From Streptomyces olivochromogenes (GTDB lineage: Bacteria > Actinomycetota > Actinomycetes > Streptomycetales > Streptomycetaceae), in contig NZ_JADDRL010000041.1 in NCBI RefSeq assembly GCF_021538895.1, forward strand, positions 1-64,000: a stretch of DNA of 64,000 nucleotides. The letters run 5' to 3'. The position numbers were made by a program, and so were the translations under genes. The notes beneath the pieces were generated by a model. That model was not told the DNA's origin. It worked only from the letters and a program-made list of their open reading frames with translations, and made no database searches. This document shows, piece after piece, positions 8,009 through 16,193 of the stretch (positions within the stretch are counted from its first letter, which is position 1; every line of letters starts with the position of its first letter).

Positions 8009-9127
8009 GTGGCTGAGATCCAGATTCCCTCTGACATCAAGCCCGCGGACGGACGTTTCGGCGCGGGTCCCTCCAAGGTGCGGACGGAGGCGCTGGACGC
8101 CCTGGCCGCCACCGGTACGTCCCTCCTCGGCACCTCCCACCGCCAGGCCCCGGTCAAGAACCTGGTCGGCAAGGTGCGCGAGGGCATCTCCGAGCTGTTC
8201 TCCCTGCCCGAGGGCTACGAGGTCGTCCTCGGCAACGGCGGCTCCACCGCCTTCTGGGACGTCGCGACCCACGGCCTGATCGAGAACAAGTCCCAGCACC
8301 TCAGCTTCGGCGAGTTCTCCTCCAAGTTCGCCAAGGCGGCCAAGCTCGCCCCCTGGCTGGCGGAGCCCACCGTCGTCGCCACCGACCCCGGCACGCACCC
8401 CGAGGCGCGGGCGGAGGCGGGCGTCGACGTCTACGCCTTCACCCACAACGAGACCTCCACCGGTGTCGCCATGCCGATCAAGCGCGTGGCCGGCGCCGAC
8501 GAGGGCGCGCTCGTCCTCGTGGACGCCACCTCCGGCGCCGGCGGCCTCCCGGTCGACGTGGCCGAGACCGACGTCTACTACTTCGCCCCGCAGAAGTCCT
8601 TCGCCTCCGACGGCGGCCTGTGGATCGGCGTCTTCTCCCCCGCCGCGATCGAGCGCGCCGAGCGCATCCACGCGTCCGGCCGCCACGTCCCGGAGTTCTT
8701 CTCGCTCCCCACGGCGATCGACAACTCCCGCAAGAACCAGACGTACAACACCCCGGCCCTCGCCACCCTGTTCCTGCTCAACGAGCAGCTGGAGTGGCTC
8801 AACGGGCAGGGCGGCCTGGCCTTCTCCACCGGCCGCACCAAGGACTCCTCGACCCGCCTGTACACCTGGGCGGAGGAGTCCAAGTACGCCACCCCGTTCG
8901 TGTCCGACCCGGCCAAGCGCTCGCAGGTCATCGGCACGATCGACTTCGCCGACGAGATCGACGCGGCGGCCGTCGCCAAGGTGCTGCGCGCCAACGGCAT
9001 CGTCGACACCGAGCCCTACCGCAAGCTCGGCCGCAACCAGCTGCGCATCGCGATGTTCCCGGCCGTCGACCCGGCCGACGTCGAGGCGCTGACGAAGTGC
9101 GTCGACTACGTGATCGAGAAGCTGTAA
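8009..9127 (+). CDS. serC: phosphoserine aminotransferase
   Basis: PLP enzyme of 372 residues converting 3-phosphohydroxypyruvate and glutamate into phosphoserine, the second step of serine synthesis. It belongs to the actinobacterial SerC subgroup (N-terminal IPSDIKPADGRFGAGPSKVR). The PLP lysine is K196 in YYFAPQKSFASDGG, and VLGNGGSTAFWD forms the phosphate loop. The start is a GTG. A TACGCT hexamer ends about 8 nt before it and AAGGGA lies 12 nt upstream, so the message may be leaderless or have a very short leader. It is a single-gene unit closed by a strong hairpin and divergent from the flavoprotein gene. Confidence 0.95.
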   Translation: MAEIQIPSDIKPADGRFGAGPSKVRTEALDALAATGTSLLGTSHRQAPVKNLVGKVREGISELFSLPEGYEVVLGNGGSTAFWDVATHGLIENKSQHLSFGEFSSKFAKAAKLAPWLAEPTVVATDPGTHPEARAEAGVDVYAFTHNETSTGVAMPIKRVAGADEGALVLVDATSGAGGLPVDVAETDVYYFAPQKSFASDGGLWIGVFSPAAIERAERIHASGRHVPEFFSLPTAIDNSRKNQTYNTPALATLFLLNEQLEWLNGQGGLAFSTGRTKDSSTRLYTWAEESKYATPFVSDPAKRSQVIGTIDFADEIDAAAVAKVLRANGIVDTEPYRKLGRNQLRIAMFPAVDPADVEALTKCVDYVIEKL

Positions 9128-9164
9128 CCGTACGGAGTACGGAGTACGGCTGACTGCGCACGAC

Positions 9165-9200
9165 GAAGAGGGCGCCCGGCAAGTACCGGGCGCCCTCTTC
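9165..9200 (+). terminator. serC terminator
   Basis: Perfect 15-bp inverted repeat (GAAGAGGGCGCCCGG at 9165-9179 and its complement at 9186-9200) with a 6-nt loop, starting 38 nt after the serC stop. It also lies just past the stop of the convergent secreted-protein gene, so it can serve both strands. Confidence 0.9.
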
Positions 9201-9235
9201 TCGTACGACCGAACGGGGCCGGACCGGACGGGGGC

Positions 9236-9787
9236 TCAGGTCAGCGTGTCCGCCGTGGTGCCCTGCACCCTGGCGCTGATGTTCGAGATCTTGCCGTTCT
9301 CCTTGAGGATGACGGTGACCCGGACGGGCCGGACGGGGTTCGGCGGGACGACCGGACCGGGCGGGAACACCAGGAAGCGGGGGGAGACGACCACCGGTGA
9401 GACCGGTTCGGGAGGCCAGGAGACGGTGTCGGTACTGGCGCCGAAGAAGCGGTAGGTGCCGTGGGTGGTGCGGCCGACGCCGGTGGTGTCGCGCAGGCTG
9501 CTGATGATCTGGGCGGTTCCGCCGCCGCCCGCGTTCGCCCGGGTGACCACGGTGACCGTGATCCGGCCGGTGACGTCGACGTGCTCCTTGTCGAGGGTCA
9601 GCGGGCCGGACAGCGCCAGATCGGCGGTGGCGAAGTGGACGCCGACAGCGGCGGCGGCCGGGGCGAGGGCCGGCGCGACCTTGCGCGGGGTGGTCTGGGC
9701 CGAGGCGCCGGCCGCGGGAAGGGCCAGGCCCAGGGCGGCAACGAGCAGGCAGGTCTTCTTGGTGGCGCGCAGGGCATGACGACGCAT
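9236..9787 (-). CDS. secreted protein of unknown function
   Basis: Product of 183 residues with a clear Sec signal peptide: RRHALRATKK, hydrophobic core TCLLVAALGLALPAAG, cleavage near ASA-Q. The mature part is beta-rich (DLALSGPLTLDKEHVDVTG, ITVTVVTRANAGGGG, VRVTVILKENGKISNISARVQG) with a Pro/Val-rich linker and no Cys, so it is probably an extracellular beta-sandwich. The chosen ATG has GGGAG 6 nt upstream; two earlier in-frame starts give only a non-hydrophobic extension. I do not recognise a named family. Confidence 0.75.
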   Translation of the reverse strand: MRRHALRATKKTCLLVAALGLALPAAGASAQTTPRKVAPALAPAAAAVGVHFATADLALSGPLTLDKEHVDVTGRITVTVVTRANAGGGGTAQIISSLRDTTGVGRTTHGTYRFFGASTDTVSWPPEPVSPVVVSPRFLVFPPGPVVPPNPVRPVRVTVILKENGKISNISARVQGTTADTLT

Positions 9788-9927
9788 CGAAGCTCCCATC
9801 GGCGAGGGCGGGACCACATCGATGTCCCCCCCGTCCCGCGAAGCACTCCCAGCCTGCCCGCCCCTGACCGCGGCTGCCCGTCGGCGCATCCGGTCGAGTG
9901 AGCGGCGCCGGTTCGGAGCCGGGCGCG

Positions 9928-10914
9928 TCAGTCGCGTCGCAGCAGCCGTCGCAGGCCGAACACGGCGGCCGCGACGACGGCGACGGCGAGGGCGCCGAGC
10001 TTGACGCTGTCGCTCGTGGTGGCATCGCCGCTTCCGGCCGCCGAGGTGGAACTCCCGTCCCCGGAAGGGGATTTGTCGTCCCCGCCCCCGCCGCCCGGCG
10101 CGTCCTGCGCCTCCACCGAGCTGTCCGCGCCCTCACTGCCGTACATGAGCTTGGTGCCGTCGGCGGAGTAGGTGATCGACTCCCCCTGGCCCTGGAGGGG
10201 GACGTTCAGCCGGCCCTTCCGCTCGATCCTGCCGCCGTTCCAGTCGTAGTAGATGCCGCCGAAGTAGCCGCGTACGGCGAGTTGCCTGCCGTTGGACGAG
10301 AAGGCGGCGTCCGTGGCCCACAGGTCGACGGTGGCGACGGGCTTGAAGATGTTGGCGCCGGAGGGCGACAGCCGGGCCGGGCCCTCGTACAGGTGCCCGC
10401 CGTTCTCCTTCTTGTCGATGATGTACACACGGCCGGTCTTCGGATGGACGACGAGCGACTCGGCGTTCCGCGCCCCGTTGGAGTACTTCACGACGTACTG
10501 CGTGGCCTTGATCGTCTGGTTCTTGAGGACCTTGGGCTCGGGCAGCCGGTAGATCCAGACGTACGGCCAGCTGCCGTCGAGGTTGTCGCCGATGTCGCCG
10601 ACGTAGATCTGGTTGTCCGGGCCGATGGAGATGGCCTCCACGTCACGCGGGGTGCCGACGCCGCTCAGCGTGATCGTGGCGACGGTCTTTCCGGTGGCGC
10701 TGTCCACGGCGTAGATGTACGGCCCGTCGTCGCTGTCGTTGTGCGTCCAGTAGATGCCGGGGTGGAGGTGGGAGGCGGCGAGGCCACTGGACTCGGTGAT
10801 CCGCGAGTCCTTGATCGTGAACCCATTGTCACCGTCACCGTCGGCGGCGGAGGCGGGCAGGGCGAGGGCGCCCGTGAGCAGGACCCCGGCGAGGAGGGCG
10901 AAGGAGCGACGCAT
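9928..10914 (-). CDS. secreted, membrane-anchored beta-propeller protein
   Basis: Protein of 328 residues: signal peptide (MRRSFALLAGVLLTGALALPASA), then an extracellular domain with propeller-like repeats (GIYWTHNDSDDGPYIYAVD, EAISIGPDNQIYVGDIGDN, AESLVVHPKTGRVYIIDKK, DAAFSSNGRQLAVRGY, ESITYSADGTKLMYGSEG). A Gly/Ser/Asp linker and a C-terminal transmembrane helix with RRLLRRD tail complete it. The DNDDG and VGDIGDN turns suggest calcium-stabilised propeller blades. The domain resembles esterase-like/YncE-type propellers; no catalytic function can be assigned. There is no LPxTG sorting motif, so anchoring is by the C-terminal helix. Confidence 0.8.
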   Translation of the reverse strand: MRRSFALLAGVLLTGALALPASAADGDGDNGFTIKDSRITESSGLAASHLHPGIYWTHNDSDDGPYIYAVDSATGKTVATITLSGVGTPRDVEAISIGPDNQIYVGDIGDNLDGSWPYVWIYRLPEPKVLKNQTIKATQYVVKYSNGARNAESLVVHPKTGRVYIIDKKENGGHLYEGPARLSPSGANIFKPVATVDLWATDAAFSSNGRQLAVRGYFGGIYYDWNGGRIERKGRLNVPLQGQGESITYSADGTKLMYGSEGADSSVEAQDAPGGGGGDDKSPSGDGSSTSAAGSGDATTSDSVKLGALAVAVVAAAVFGLRRLLRRD

Positions 10915-11025
10915 GCCCCAAGCCTGCCATCCCAGCGGCGTGTTCACGGGGCGTGGCCGGGCGCCCGTCGACGACGTGGTGGGCCTCACACCCCACCCGC
11001 CCCCGTGATCCACCATCATGAGCGG

Positions 11026-11709
11026 ATGCTCAGGTTCATGCCCGTCGGTGACTCCATGACGATCGGAAGCGCGGGCGAACACACGTGGCGCTACCGGCTG
11101 TGGCAGCACCTGTGCGCGACACACGACGGCCCCTTCTCGATCGTCGGCCCCCGCGAGACGCTGTTCGACAAGATGGCGGACGCCCCCACGTCGTACCTCT
11201 ACGCCGACCCCGACTTCCCCCGCGCCCATCTGGCCGGCTGGGGCGAGGGCTGGCAGCACATGGCTCCGCTGATCGGCGACGCGGTGGAGAAGTGCCGGGC
11301 GGACGTCCTGCTGGTCTCCCTCGGCCTGATCGACCTGGGCTTCTACACGAACGCGGAGCAGACGGCGGACAACGTACGGGACTTCGTCGCGGCCGCCCGG
11401 GAGGCGAACCCGCGGGTCCGTATGGTCGTGCTCCCGGTGATCCCGAACATCCGTGCCGCGGCCGACGCACCCTTCGCCGAGCAGGTGGACCGGTTCAACG
11501 TCCTGCTCGCGAAGGCGGTCGCCGACCTGGACGAGCCCCGCTCGCCGATCCTGCTGGCGTCGCCGCCTAAGTCGTACGACATCCACGCCGACACGTACGA
11601 CGGCACGCACCCCAACGAGAGCGGGGAGCACCGGATCGCGGGGGCGTTCGCGGGGGCGATGTGGGAGGCGTGGGGGGTCGGACAGGCGTACGTGGCTGGA
11701 ACAGGTTGA
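11026..11709 (+). CDS. SGNH/GDSL-family hydrolase
   Basis: Protein of 227 residues with the SGNH hydrolase blocks: MPVGDSMTIG (block I nucleophile Ser), LLVSLGLIDLGFYTNAEQT (block III region, where the usual GxND Asn is replaced) and YDGTHPNESGEHRIA (block V Asp/His pair). Such enzymes deacylate esters of sugars, lipids or polysaccharides. No signal peptide is evident at the chosen ATG, although a second ATG lies four codons downstream. The gene is divergent from the propeller gene with about 110 bp between them. The deviation in block III leaves some doubt about activity. Confidence 0.8.
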   Translation: MLRFMPVGDSMTIGSAGEHTWRYRLWQHLCATHDGPFSIVGPRETLFDKMADAPTSYLYADPDFPRAHLAGWGEGWQHMAPLIGDAVEKCRADVLLVSLGLIDLGFYTNAEQTADNVRDFVAAAREANPRVRMVVLPVIPNIRAAADAPFAEQVDRFNVLLAKAVADLDEPRSPILLASPPKSYDIHADTYDGTHPNESGEHRIAGAFAGAMWEAWGVGQAYVAGTG

Positions 11710-11797
11710 CTTGATCGCGGCGTCTCCTGGTCACTGTGCGTATCGTTGAGCAGCGCGGCCGCACTCATCGACGGAGCGGCCGGGGAGGAGCGCCACG

Positions 11798-12385
11798 ATG
11801 ACCGTCCTCGAAGACAGGATCGCGATGGCCGAGAGCGACAACGAGAGCACGCTGGACGAGATGTTCGAGCGGCTCGAGAAGATGCCCGTCCCCGAGGGAT
11901 ACAAGGTCGAGATCGTCGAGGGGACCGTCTACATGACGCCGCAGCGGGACACCCACTGGGAAATCATCCTGGACATCGTCGAGCAGTTGCGAACCAAGTA
12001 CTCCCGGAAGCGAGTGAAGTCCGACGTCCGGATCGACTACCCGGGCCACCTCAACGGCTTCGCCACGGACGTGACGGTGATGGCTGAGGATGCCGCGAAG
12101 ACGGAAGCCGGCCGTTGGCGCCACGAGGACGTCGAGTTCGTCGCCGAGGTCATCTCCAAGGGCACCGCCGCCAACGACTACGGCCCCAAGAAGACCGCCT
12201 ACGGCACAGCCGAAGTCCCGGTCTACGTCATCGCCGACCCCTACCAGCGCAGGTGCCACATCTACACCCAGCCCAAGGAAGGCGACTACGAGATCGAGAC
12301 CACGGTTCCCTTCGGCAGCGACGTGGACCTCACCAACACGGTCGTCGGCCTCACTCTCAAAACCGACGAGTTCCCGCGGGACTGA
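11798..12385 (+). CDS. Uma2-family (DUF820) putative endonuclease, copy 1
   Basis: Protein of 195 residues of the Uma2 family, a PD-(D/E)xK nuclease fold very abundant in streptomycetes and cyanobacteria. Family features in order are LPVPEGYKVEIVEGTVYMTP, the strand VKSDVRIDYPGHLNGFATDVTV with the metal-binding Asp, VEFVAEVISKGTAANDYGPKKTAYG (E-x-x-S motif with Lys) and VPVYVIADPYQRRCHIYT. The biological role is unknown; nuclease activity is inferred from fold. It is followed 23 bp later by a close paralogue in the same direction, so the pair likely arose by duplication. Confidence 0.85.
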   Translation: MTVLEDRIAMAESDNESTLDEMFERLEKMPVPEGYKVEIVEGTVYMTPQRDTHWEIILDIVEQLRTKYSRKRVKSDVRIDYPGHLNGFATDVTVMAEDAAKTEAGRWRHEDVEFVAEVISKGTAANDYGPKKTAYGTAEVPVYVIADPYQRRCHIYTQPKEGDYEIETTVPFGSDVDLTNTVVGLTLKTDEFPRD

Positions 12386-12408
12386 TCACCGTCGGGGGCA
12401 AGATCGAC

Positions 12409-12969
12409 ATGGCCGACGAGACCGTCAAGTGCTTGGACGACTGGTTCGATCGGCTTGACCGACTGCCCGTCCCCGAGGGTTACAAGGTCGAGATCGTCGG
12501 GGGCACTGTCTACATGGCGCCGCAGCGAGACATCCACTGGGAAACCATTCGCCGGATCCTGCGGGCTCTTGAAGACCACTTCGGACGGCACGGCACGCAG
12601 CACTTCTCGGACGTCCGTATCGACTTCCCCGGTCACCAGAACGGCTTCTGCCCCGACGTGGTCAAGCTCCGCGACGGCGCCACGAAGGACGAGGAGGACC
12701 GCTGGCGGTACGAGGACGTGGAGTTCGTCGCAGAGATCTCGGCGGGGACCGCGCAGAACGACTACGGCCCCAAGAGGAAGGCCTACGCGCTCGCCGCGGT
12801 CCCGGTGTACCTCGTCGCCGACCCCTATCAGGGCAAGTGCCACATGTACACCGAGCCCAAGGACGGCGACTACACCTGCGAGCTGCGTGTCGATTGCGGC
12901 ACCGCCATCGACCTGACCACCACGCCCCCGGGCCTCACCCTCAAGACCGACGCGTTCCCGCGTGGCTGA
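12409..12969 (+). CDS. Uma2-family (DUF820) putative endonuclease, copy 2
   Basis: Protein of 186 residues, paralogue of the gene just upstream. The shared blocks RLPVPEGYKVEIVGGTVYMA, SDVRIDFPGHQNGFCPDV, YEDVEFVAEISAGTAQNDYG and VPVYLVADPYQGKCHMYTEP give high identity. It keeps the predicted acidic metal ligands. The start ATG follows the first copy by 23 nt with no strong ribosome site, so translation may depend on the first gene. The last 29 bp overlap the 3' end of a convergent secreted-protein gene. Confidence 0.8.
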   Translation: MADETVKCLDDWFDRLDRLPVPEGYKVEIVGGTVYMAPQRDIHWETIRRILRALEDHFGRHGTQHFSDVRIDFPGHQNGFCPDVVKLRDGATKDEEDRWRYEDVEFVAEISAGTAQNDYGPKRKAYALAAVPVYLVADPYQGKCHMYTEPKDGDYTCELRVDCGTAIDLTTTPPGLTLKTDAFPRG

Positions 12970-13573
12970 TCGCCGTCGGGGTCGGCATGCGGAGGCTGTC
13001 GAGGAGTTGCCGGTACGTCCGGGTCATCGACGCCGCCTGCTTCTCGGTGCTGAGGCTCATCAGCTGGACGTAGTGGCTGCCGTCGTAGATGAAGCGTGTG
13101 GCGCCGACGGTTCCGTCCTTGGCGGACAGCCGCGCGTCCAGGGTGCGACGGCCGTTCACGTCGGTCTCCTTGGTGACCGTGCCGGTGAGCACGTCACGGG
13201 GGGACTGGGAGTACCGGTTGCAGCCGCCCAGGAAGGCACGAAGGGCGACCTTGAGGTCCTTCGCCCTGGGGACGTCGAAGACCGCGAAGCCGGTGGCCCG
13301 GTCGTCGTTGCCCGCCATGTAGACCCGGCCTTCTACACCGTCCTTGGCCTTGGTGTACTTCTCGACCTTGGGTTTTCCGGGCAGCTCGACCTTGATGCCG
13401 GTCGGGGCGTCGGTGACCTCCACCCAATGACCGGCGGCGACGGCGCCGGCGGGCGGCGGTGCCCCCGTGGCGGCGAGCGCACTGGTGGGCAGCAGCACGC
13501 CCGCGGTGACGGCGACCGAAGCGGTGAGCAGCGCGTGGCGGCGGATTCGCGTACGAAGAGTCGGAAGGGTCAT
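12941..13573 (-). CDS. secreted protein of unknown function
   Basis: Product of 210 residues with a signal peptide (RTRIRRHALLTASVAVTAGVLLPTSALA) and a mature domain reading WVEVTDAPTGIKVELPGKPKVEKY, VYMAGNDDRATGFAVFDVP, LTGTVTKETDVNGRRTLDARL and TRFIYDGSHYVQLMSLSTEK. The alternation suggests a compact alpha/beta domain like those of other short actinobacterial exported proteins, but I cannot name the family. The C-terminus, after SLRMPTPTA, extends into the Uma2 gene on the other strand. Confidence 0.75.
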   Translation of the reverse strand: MTLPTLRTRIRRHALLTASVAVTAGVLLPTSALAATGAPPPAGAVAAGHWVEVTDAPTGIKVELPGKPKVEKYTKAKDGVEGRVYMAGNDDRATGFAVFDVPRAKDLKVALRAFLGGCNRYSQSPRDVLTGTVTKETDVNGRRTLDARLSAKDGTVGATRFIYDGSHYVQLMSLSTEKQAASMTRTYRQLLDSLRMPTPTAISHAGTRRS

Positions 13574-13697
13574 GGGAACGCACGTCCTGAAGTGGTGGGG
13601 TCGGGGGGAGGAGAGGCCTCACGGCCTGGTGTCCATTAGGCCCGGGAACCGCCCGTCGGGTCATGCCACGGCATCGCGTGGCACGGGAACCCGGGAC

Positions 13698-13731
13698 TTG
13701 ACACCGAGGCGCTTGCATGGAGCGCACTCCA
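13698..13731 (+). promoter_or_regulatory. MerR-type operator/promoter of the aldo/keto reductase
   Basis: A perfect -35 hexamer TTGACA (13698-13703) is followed by the inverted repeat TGGAG-CGCA-CTCCA (13718-13731), the layout of operators of MerR-family regulators in which the dyad fills a long spacer. It ends 19 bp before the reductase ATG. No merR-like gene is in the window, so the regulator would act in trans. Confidence 0.5.
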
Positions 13732-13750
13732 AGACGTTGGCTTGTGGACC

Positions 13751-14743
13751 ATGAAGTACACGCAGCTAGGACGCACGGGACTCAAGGTCGGCCGACTTGT
13801 CCTCGGCACCATGAACTTCGGCCCGCAGACGGACGAAGCCGACAGTCACGCGATCATGGACGCGGCGCTGGACGCGGGTGTCAACCTCTTCGACACCGCC
13901 AACGTGTACGGCTGGGGTGAGAACAAGGGCCGTACCGAGGAGATCATCGGGAACTGGTTCGCGGGGGGCGGCGACCGGCGCGACAAGGTCGTGCTCGCCA
14001 CCAAGGTGTACGGCAACATGGCCGCCGACGGCGAGCCCTGGCCCAACCACGACAAGCTCTCCGCGCTCAACATCCGGCGCGCGGTGGACGCCAGCCTCAA
14101 GCGGCTGCGGACCGACCACATCGACGTCTACCAGTTCCACCACGTCGACCGCCGCACCCCCTTCGAGGAGATCTGGCAGGCCATCGACGTCCTGGTCCGG
14201 CAGGGCAAGATCCTGTACGTCGGCTCCAGCAACTTCCCCGGCTACAAGATCGCCCAGGCCAACGAGATCGCCGCCCGGCGCGGCGGCACCATCGGCCTGG
14301 TCAGCGAGCAGTGCCTGTACAACCTCGCCGAGCGCCGCGCCGAGATGGAGGTCATCCCGGCCGCCGAGGAGTACGGCCTTGGCGTCATCCCGTGGTCGCC
14401 GCTGCACGGCGGCCTGCTCGGCGGGGTGATCAAGAAGGAGGTGGCGGGCGGCAGGCGTGCCTCCGGGCGGTCCGCCGACGCCCTCGCCAACACCTCCGTA
14501 CGCGCCCAGATCCAGGCGTACGAGGACCTGCTCGACAAGCACGGCGTGGAGCCGGGCGAGGCGGCGCTGGCCTGGCTGCTGACCCGGCCCGGCGTGACCG
14601 GACCGATCGTCGGCCCGCGCACCACGGAGCAGCTGGAGTCGGCGCTCAGGGCCTTGGAGCTGGAGCTGTCGCGGGAGCTGCTGGACGCACTGGACGAGAT
14701 CTTCCCGGGGCCGGGGCCGTCCCCCGAGGCCTTCGCCTGGTAG
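13751..14743 (+). CDS. aldo/keto reductase
   Basis: TIM-barrel NADPH-dependent reductase of 330 residues. It starts MKYTQLGRTGLKVGRLVLGTMNFG and shows the catalytic tetrad region NLFDTANVYGWGENKGRTEEIIG (Asp, Tyr), a Lys in VVLATKVYGNM and a His in DVYQFHHVDRRTPFEE, plus the cofactor-binding C-terminal segment GPIVGPRTTEQLESAL. Likely substrates are aldehydes or ketones; the exact one is unknown. A TTG three codons upstream is an alternative start; the ATG matches the family N-terminus. Regulation by a MerR-type protein is suggested by the upstream dyad. Confidence 0.9.
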   Translation: MKYTQLGRTGLKVGRLVLGTMNFGPQTDEADSHAIMDAALDAGVNLFDTANVYGWGENKGRTEEIIGNWFAGGGDRRDKVVLATKVYGNMAADGEPWPNHDKLSALNIRRAVDASLKRLRTDHIDVYQFHHVDRRTPFEEIWQAIDVLVRQGKILYVGSSNFPGYKIAQANEIAARRGGTIGLVSEQCLYNLAERRAEMEVIPAAEEYGLGVIPWSPLHGGLLGGVIKKEVAGGRRASGRSADALANTSVRAQIQAYEDLLDKHGVEPGEAALAWLLTRPGVTGPIVGPRTTEQLESALRALELELSRELLDALDEIFPGPGPSPEAFAW

Positions 14744-14782
14744 CGAGCAGCTGCCGACCGGTGCCTGATGGCTGGTGGTCGA

Positions 14783-14806
14783 CGGTCCGGCGGCTACGCC
14801 GGACCG
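14783..14806. terminator. bidirectional terminator after aldo/keto reductase
   Basis: Perfect 10-bp inverted repeat (CGGTCCGGCG at 14783-14792, complement at 14797-14806) with a 4-nt loop GCTA, between two convergent genes. Confidence 0.8.
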
Positions 14807-14819
14807 CCGCGGCGGCGGT

Positions 14820-14906
14820 CTACTTTCCGACCGCCGCCATCATCACCACCACGAACATCAGCACGAGCGCACCGGCCATGATCCGGTTCCGGGTTTTCGG
14901 GTCCAC
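14820..14906 (-). CDS. 28-residue single-helix membrane peptide
   Basis: Very small gene, 10 nt downstream of the thpR stop on the same strand. With a GTG start it encodes a polar head DPKTRNRI followed by a hydrophobic helix MAGALVLMFVVVMMAAVGK ending at the stop. The hydrophobic run is long enough to span the membrane. Tight spacing to thpR suggests translational coupling. I do not know the family. High GC at third positions supports coding, but its size makes the call provisional. Confidence 0.5.
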   Translation of the reverse strand: MDPKTRNRIMAGALVLMFVVVMMAAVGK

Positions 14907-14916
14907 GTATCCGAGA

Positions 14917-15489
14917 CTAACCGGCCCCGCCCAGTGCCCAGCGGGCGACCGCCTCGTACCGGGGCTGCTCCCCGGGCACCCCGGACCTGGGCAGATTGCT
15001 GCGCACGAGGGCCAGTTCGGCCACGGTCCAGGTGCGGCTCGTGAAGTCCGTGAGGCTCGCCACATACGGTCGTACGTCCACCGAGTCCCGACTGCGCGCC
15101 ACCGTCAGGTGGGCCTTGTACCGCCGGTGCTCCCCCATCGGCACGCCCGCCTTCCGCGCCGCCGCCTCCGCCCGGTCGGCGAGCAGCCGCAGCGTCTCCA
15201 GGTCGCCCTCGGCCCCGGTCCACAGCGCCCGCCCGTGCCCGAACTGCCCGCCGCCCGAGAGCGCCAGCGGGAACGGGGGCGTGCGGTGAGCCGCGCGCTC
15301 CAGCCGGTCCGACAGCTCCGGTACGAGTTCGTCGTCGACCTCGCCGTAGAACGCGAGCGTGAAGTGCCAGCCGGGACGGCCGGTCCAGCGCAGCCCGTCC
15401 GCCCCGGGCAGCTTGCCCAACAGGGCGACCTCGGCGGCCAGTTCGCTGGTGACGTCCTCCGGGGGCAGCACGGCGGCGAAGAGTCTCAT
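14917..15489 (-). CDS. thpR: RNA 2',3'-cyclic phosphodiesterase (LigT/2H family)
   Basis: Protein of 190 residues of the 2H phosphoesterase family. It shows both catalytic H-x-T-x motifs, HFTLAF near residue 44 and HLTVAR near 129, and the usual start MRLFAAVLPPEDV. ThpR opens 2',3'-cyclic phosphates at RNA ends; in vitro members also ligate tRNA half-molecules. It acts in the cytoplasm in RNA repair or processing. Length is typical. The 28-codon membrane peptide gene follows at 10 nt. Confidence 0.92.
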   Translation of the reverse strand: MRLFAAVLPPEDVTSELAAEVALLGKLPGADGLRWTGRPGWHFTLAFYGEVDDELVPELSDRLERAAHRTPPFPLALSGGGQFGHGRALWTGAEGDLETLRLLADRAEAAARKAGVPMGEHRRYKAHLTVARSRDSVDVRPYVASLTDFTSRTWTVAELALVRSNLPRSGVPGEQPRYEAVARWALGGAG

Positions 15490-15628
15490 GGCCTCACCCT
15501 TCCAGGGAACGGACCTGGGCGCACCGGAGAAAAGGAGGGGCGTGCGCCGCCTCGGCCGCCATGATCGGGCCATGGAGATCAAGGAGAGCCGAGAACGCAC
15601 CCGGCGCGGCACGGCACCCGAGGAGCCC

Positions 15629-16174
15629 ATGGAATCCAGGGAACCCACGGGACACCACGAGATCCGCATCCGCGAAGGCGGAGCCGGCGACATCCCCGTC
15701 ATCCTCGGCCTGCTCGACGGGGCGCTGGCGTGGCTCGTGGCGCAGGGGCGTACCCGGCAGTGGGGCACCACGCCGTGGTCGGCGAATCCGCGGGCCGTCG
15801 GCCTGGTCCACCGGTTCGTCGGCGAGGGCACGCCCTACATCGCCGAGATCGACGGTGTCCCGGCCGGCACCCTGACGCTCAGCGCGGGGCCCGGACCGGA
15901 TGTGGCACCCGTCGACGAGCCCGAGCGCTACGTCCACCTCTTCGCCTCGGACCACCGTTTCCGGGGTCGGGGCGTGGGCAGCGCCCTGCTCGCGCATGCC
16001 GCCGAGGTGACGGGGCGGCTCGGGATCTCCCTGCTGCGCCTGGACTGCTACGCGGGCGACGACGGCAGGCTGGTCGCCTACTACGAGGACAACGGCTTCG
16101 CCCGGGCCGAGCCGTTCACGTCCGGCGAGGACGAGTGGCCGGGGCGGGTGATGACCCGGAGGGTCCCGCGGTGA
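15629..16174 (+). CDS. GNAT-family N-acetyltransferase
   Basis: Protein of about 181 residues with the GNAT acetyl-CoA site: YVHLFASDHRFRGRGVGSALLAHA (R/Q-x-x-G-x-G/A motif as RGRGVG) and the C-terminal LRLDCYAGDDGRLVAYYEDNGFARAEPF. The substrate is unknown. An ATG with GAGGAG close upstream was chosen; an earlier ATG (15572) would add 19 charged residues. The gene runs convergent to the MFS gene, and its stop lies inside a hairpin. Confidence 0.85.
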   Translation: MESREPTGHHEIRIREGGAGDIPVILGLLDGALAWLVAQGRTRQWGTTPWSANPRAVGLVHRFVGEGTPYIAEIDGVPAGTLTLSAGPGPDVAPVDEPERYVHLFASDHRFRGRGVGSALLAHAAEVTGRLGISLLRLDCYAGDDGRLVAYYEDNGFARAEPFTSGEDEWPGRVMTRRVPR

Positions 16175-16184
16175 ACCCTCCGGG
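16155..16184. terminator. bidirectional terminator overlapping the GNAT stop
   Basis: Inverted repeat CCCGGAGGGT (16155-16164) with ACCCTCCGGG (16175-16184) and a 10-nt loop containing the GNAT stop codon. It lies between convergent genes whose ends are 19 bp apart. Confidence 0.7.
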
Positions 16185-16193
16185 GCCGGGTGT

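Noticed and set aside
5094..8279. 1061-codon open frame on the plus strand
   Set aside because: It is antisense to the FAD/Fe-S oxidoreductase gene, whose motifs are unmistakable; the plus-strand product is Arg/Gly/His-rich low complexity, as expected from high-GC shadow frames.
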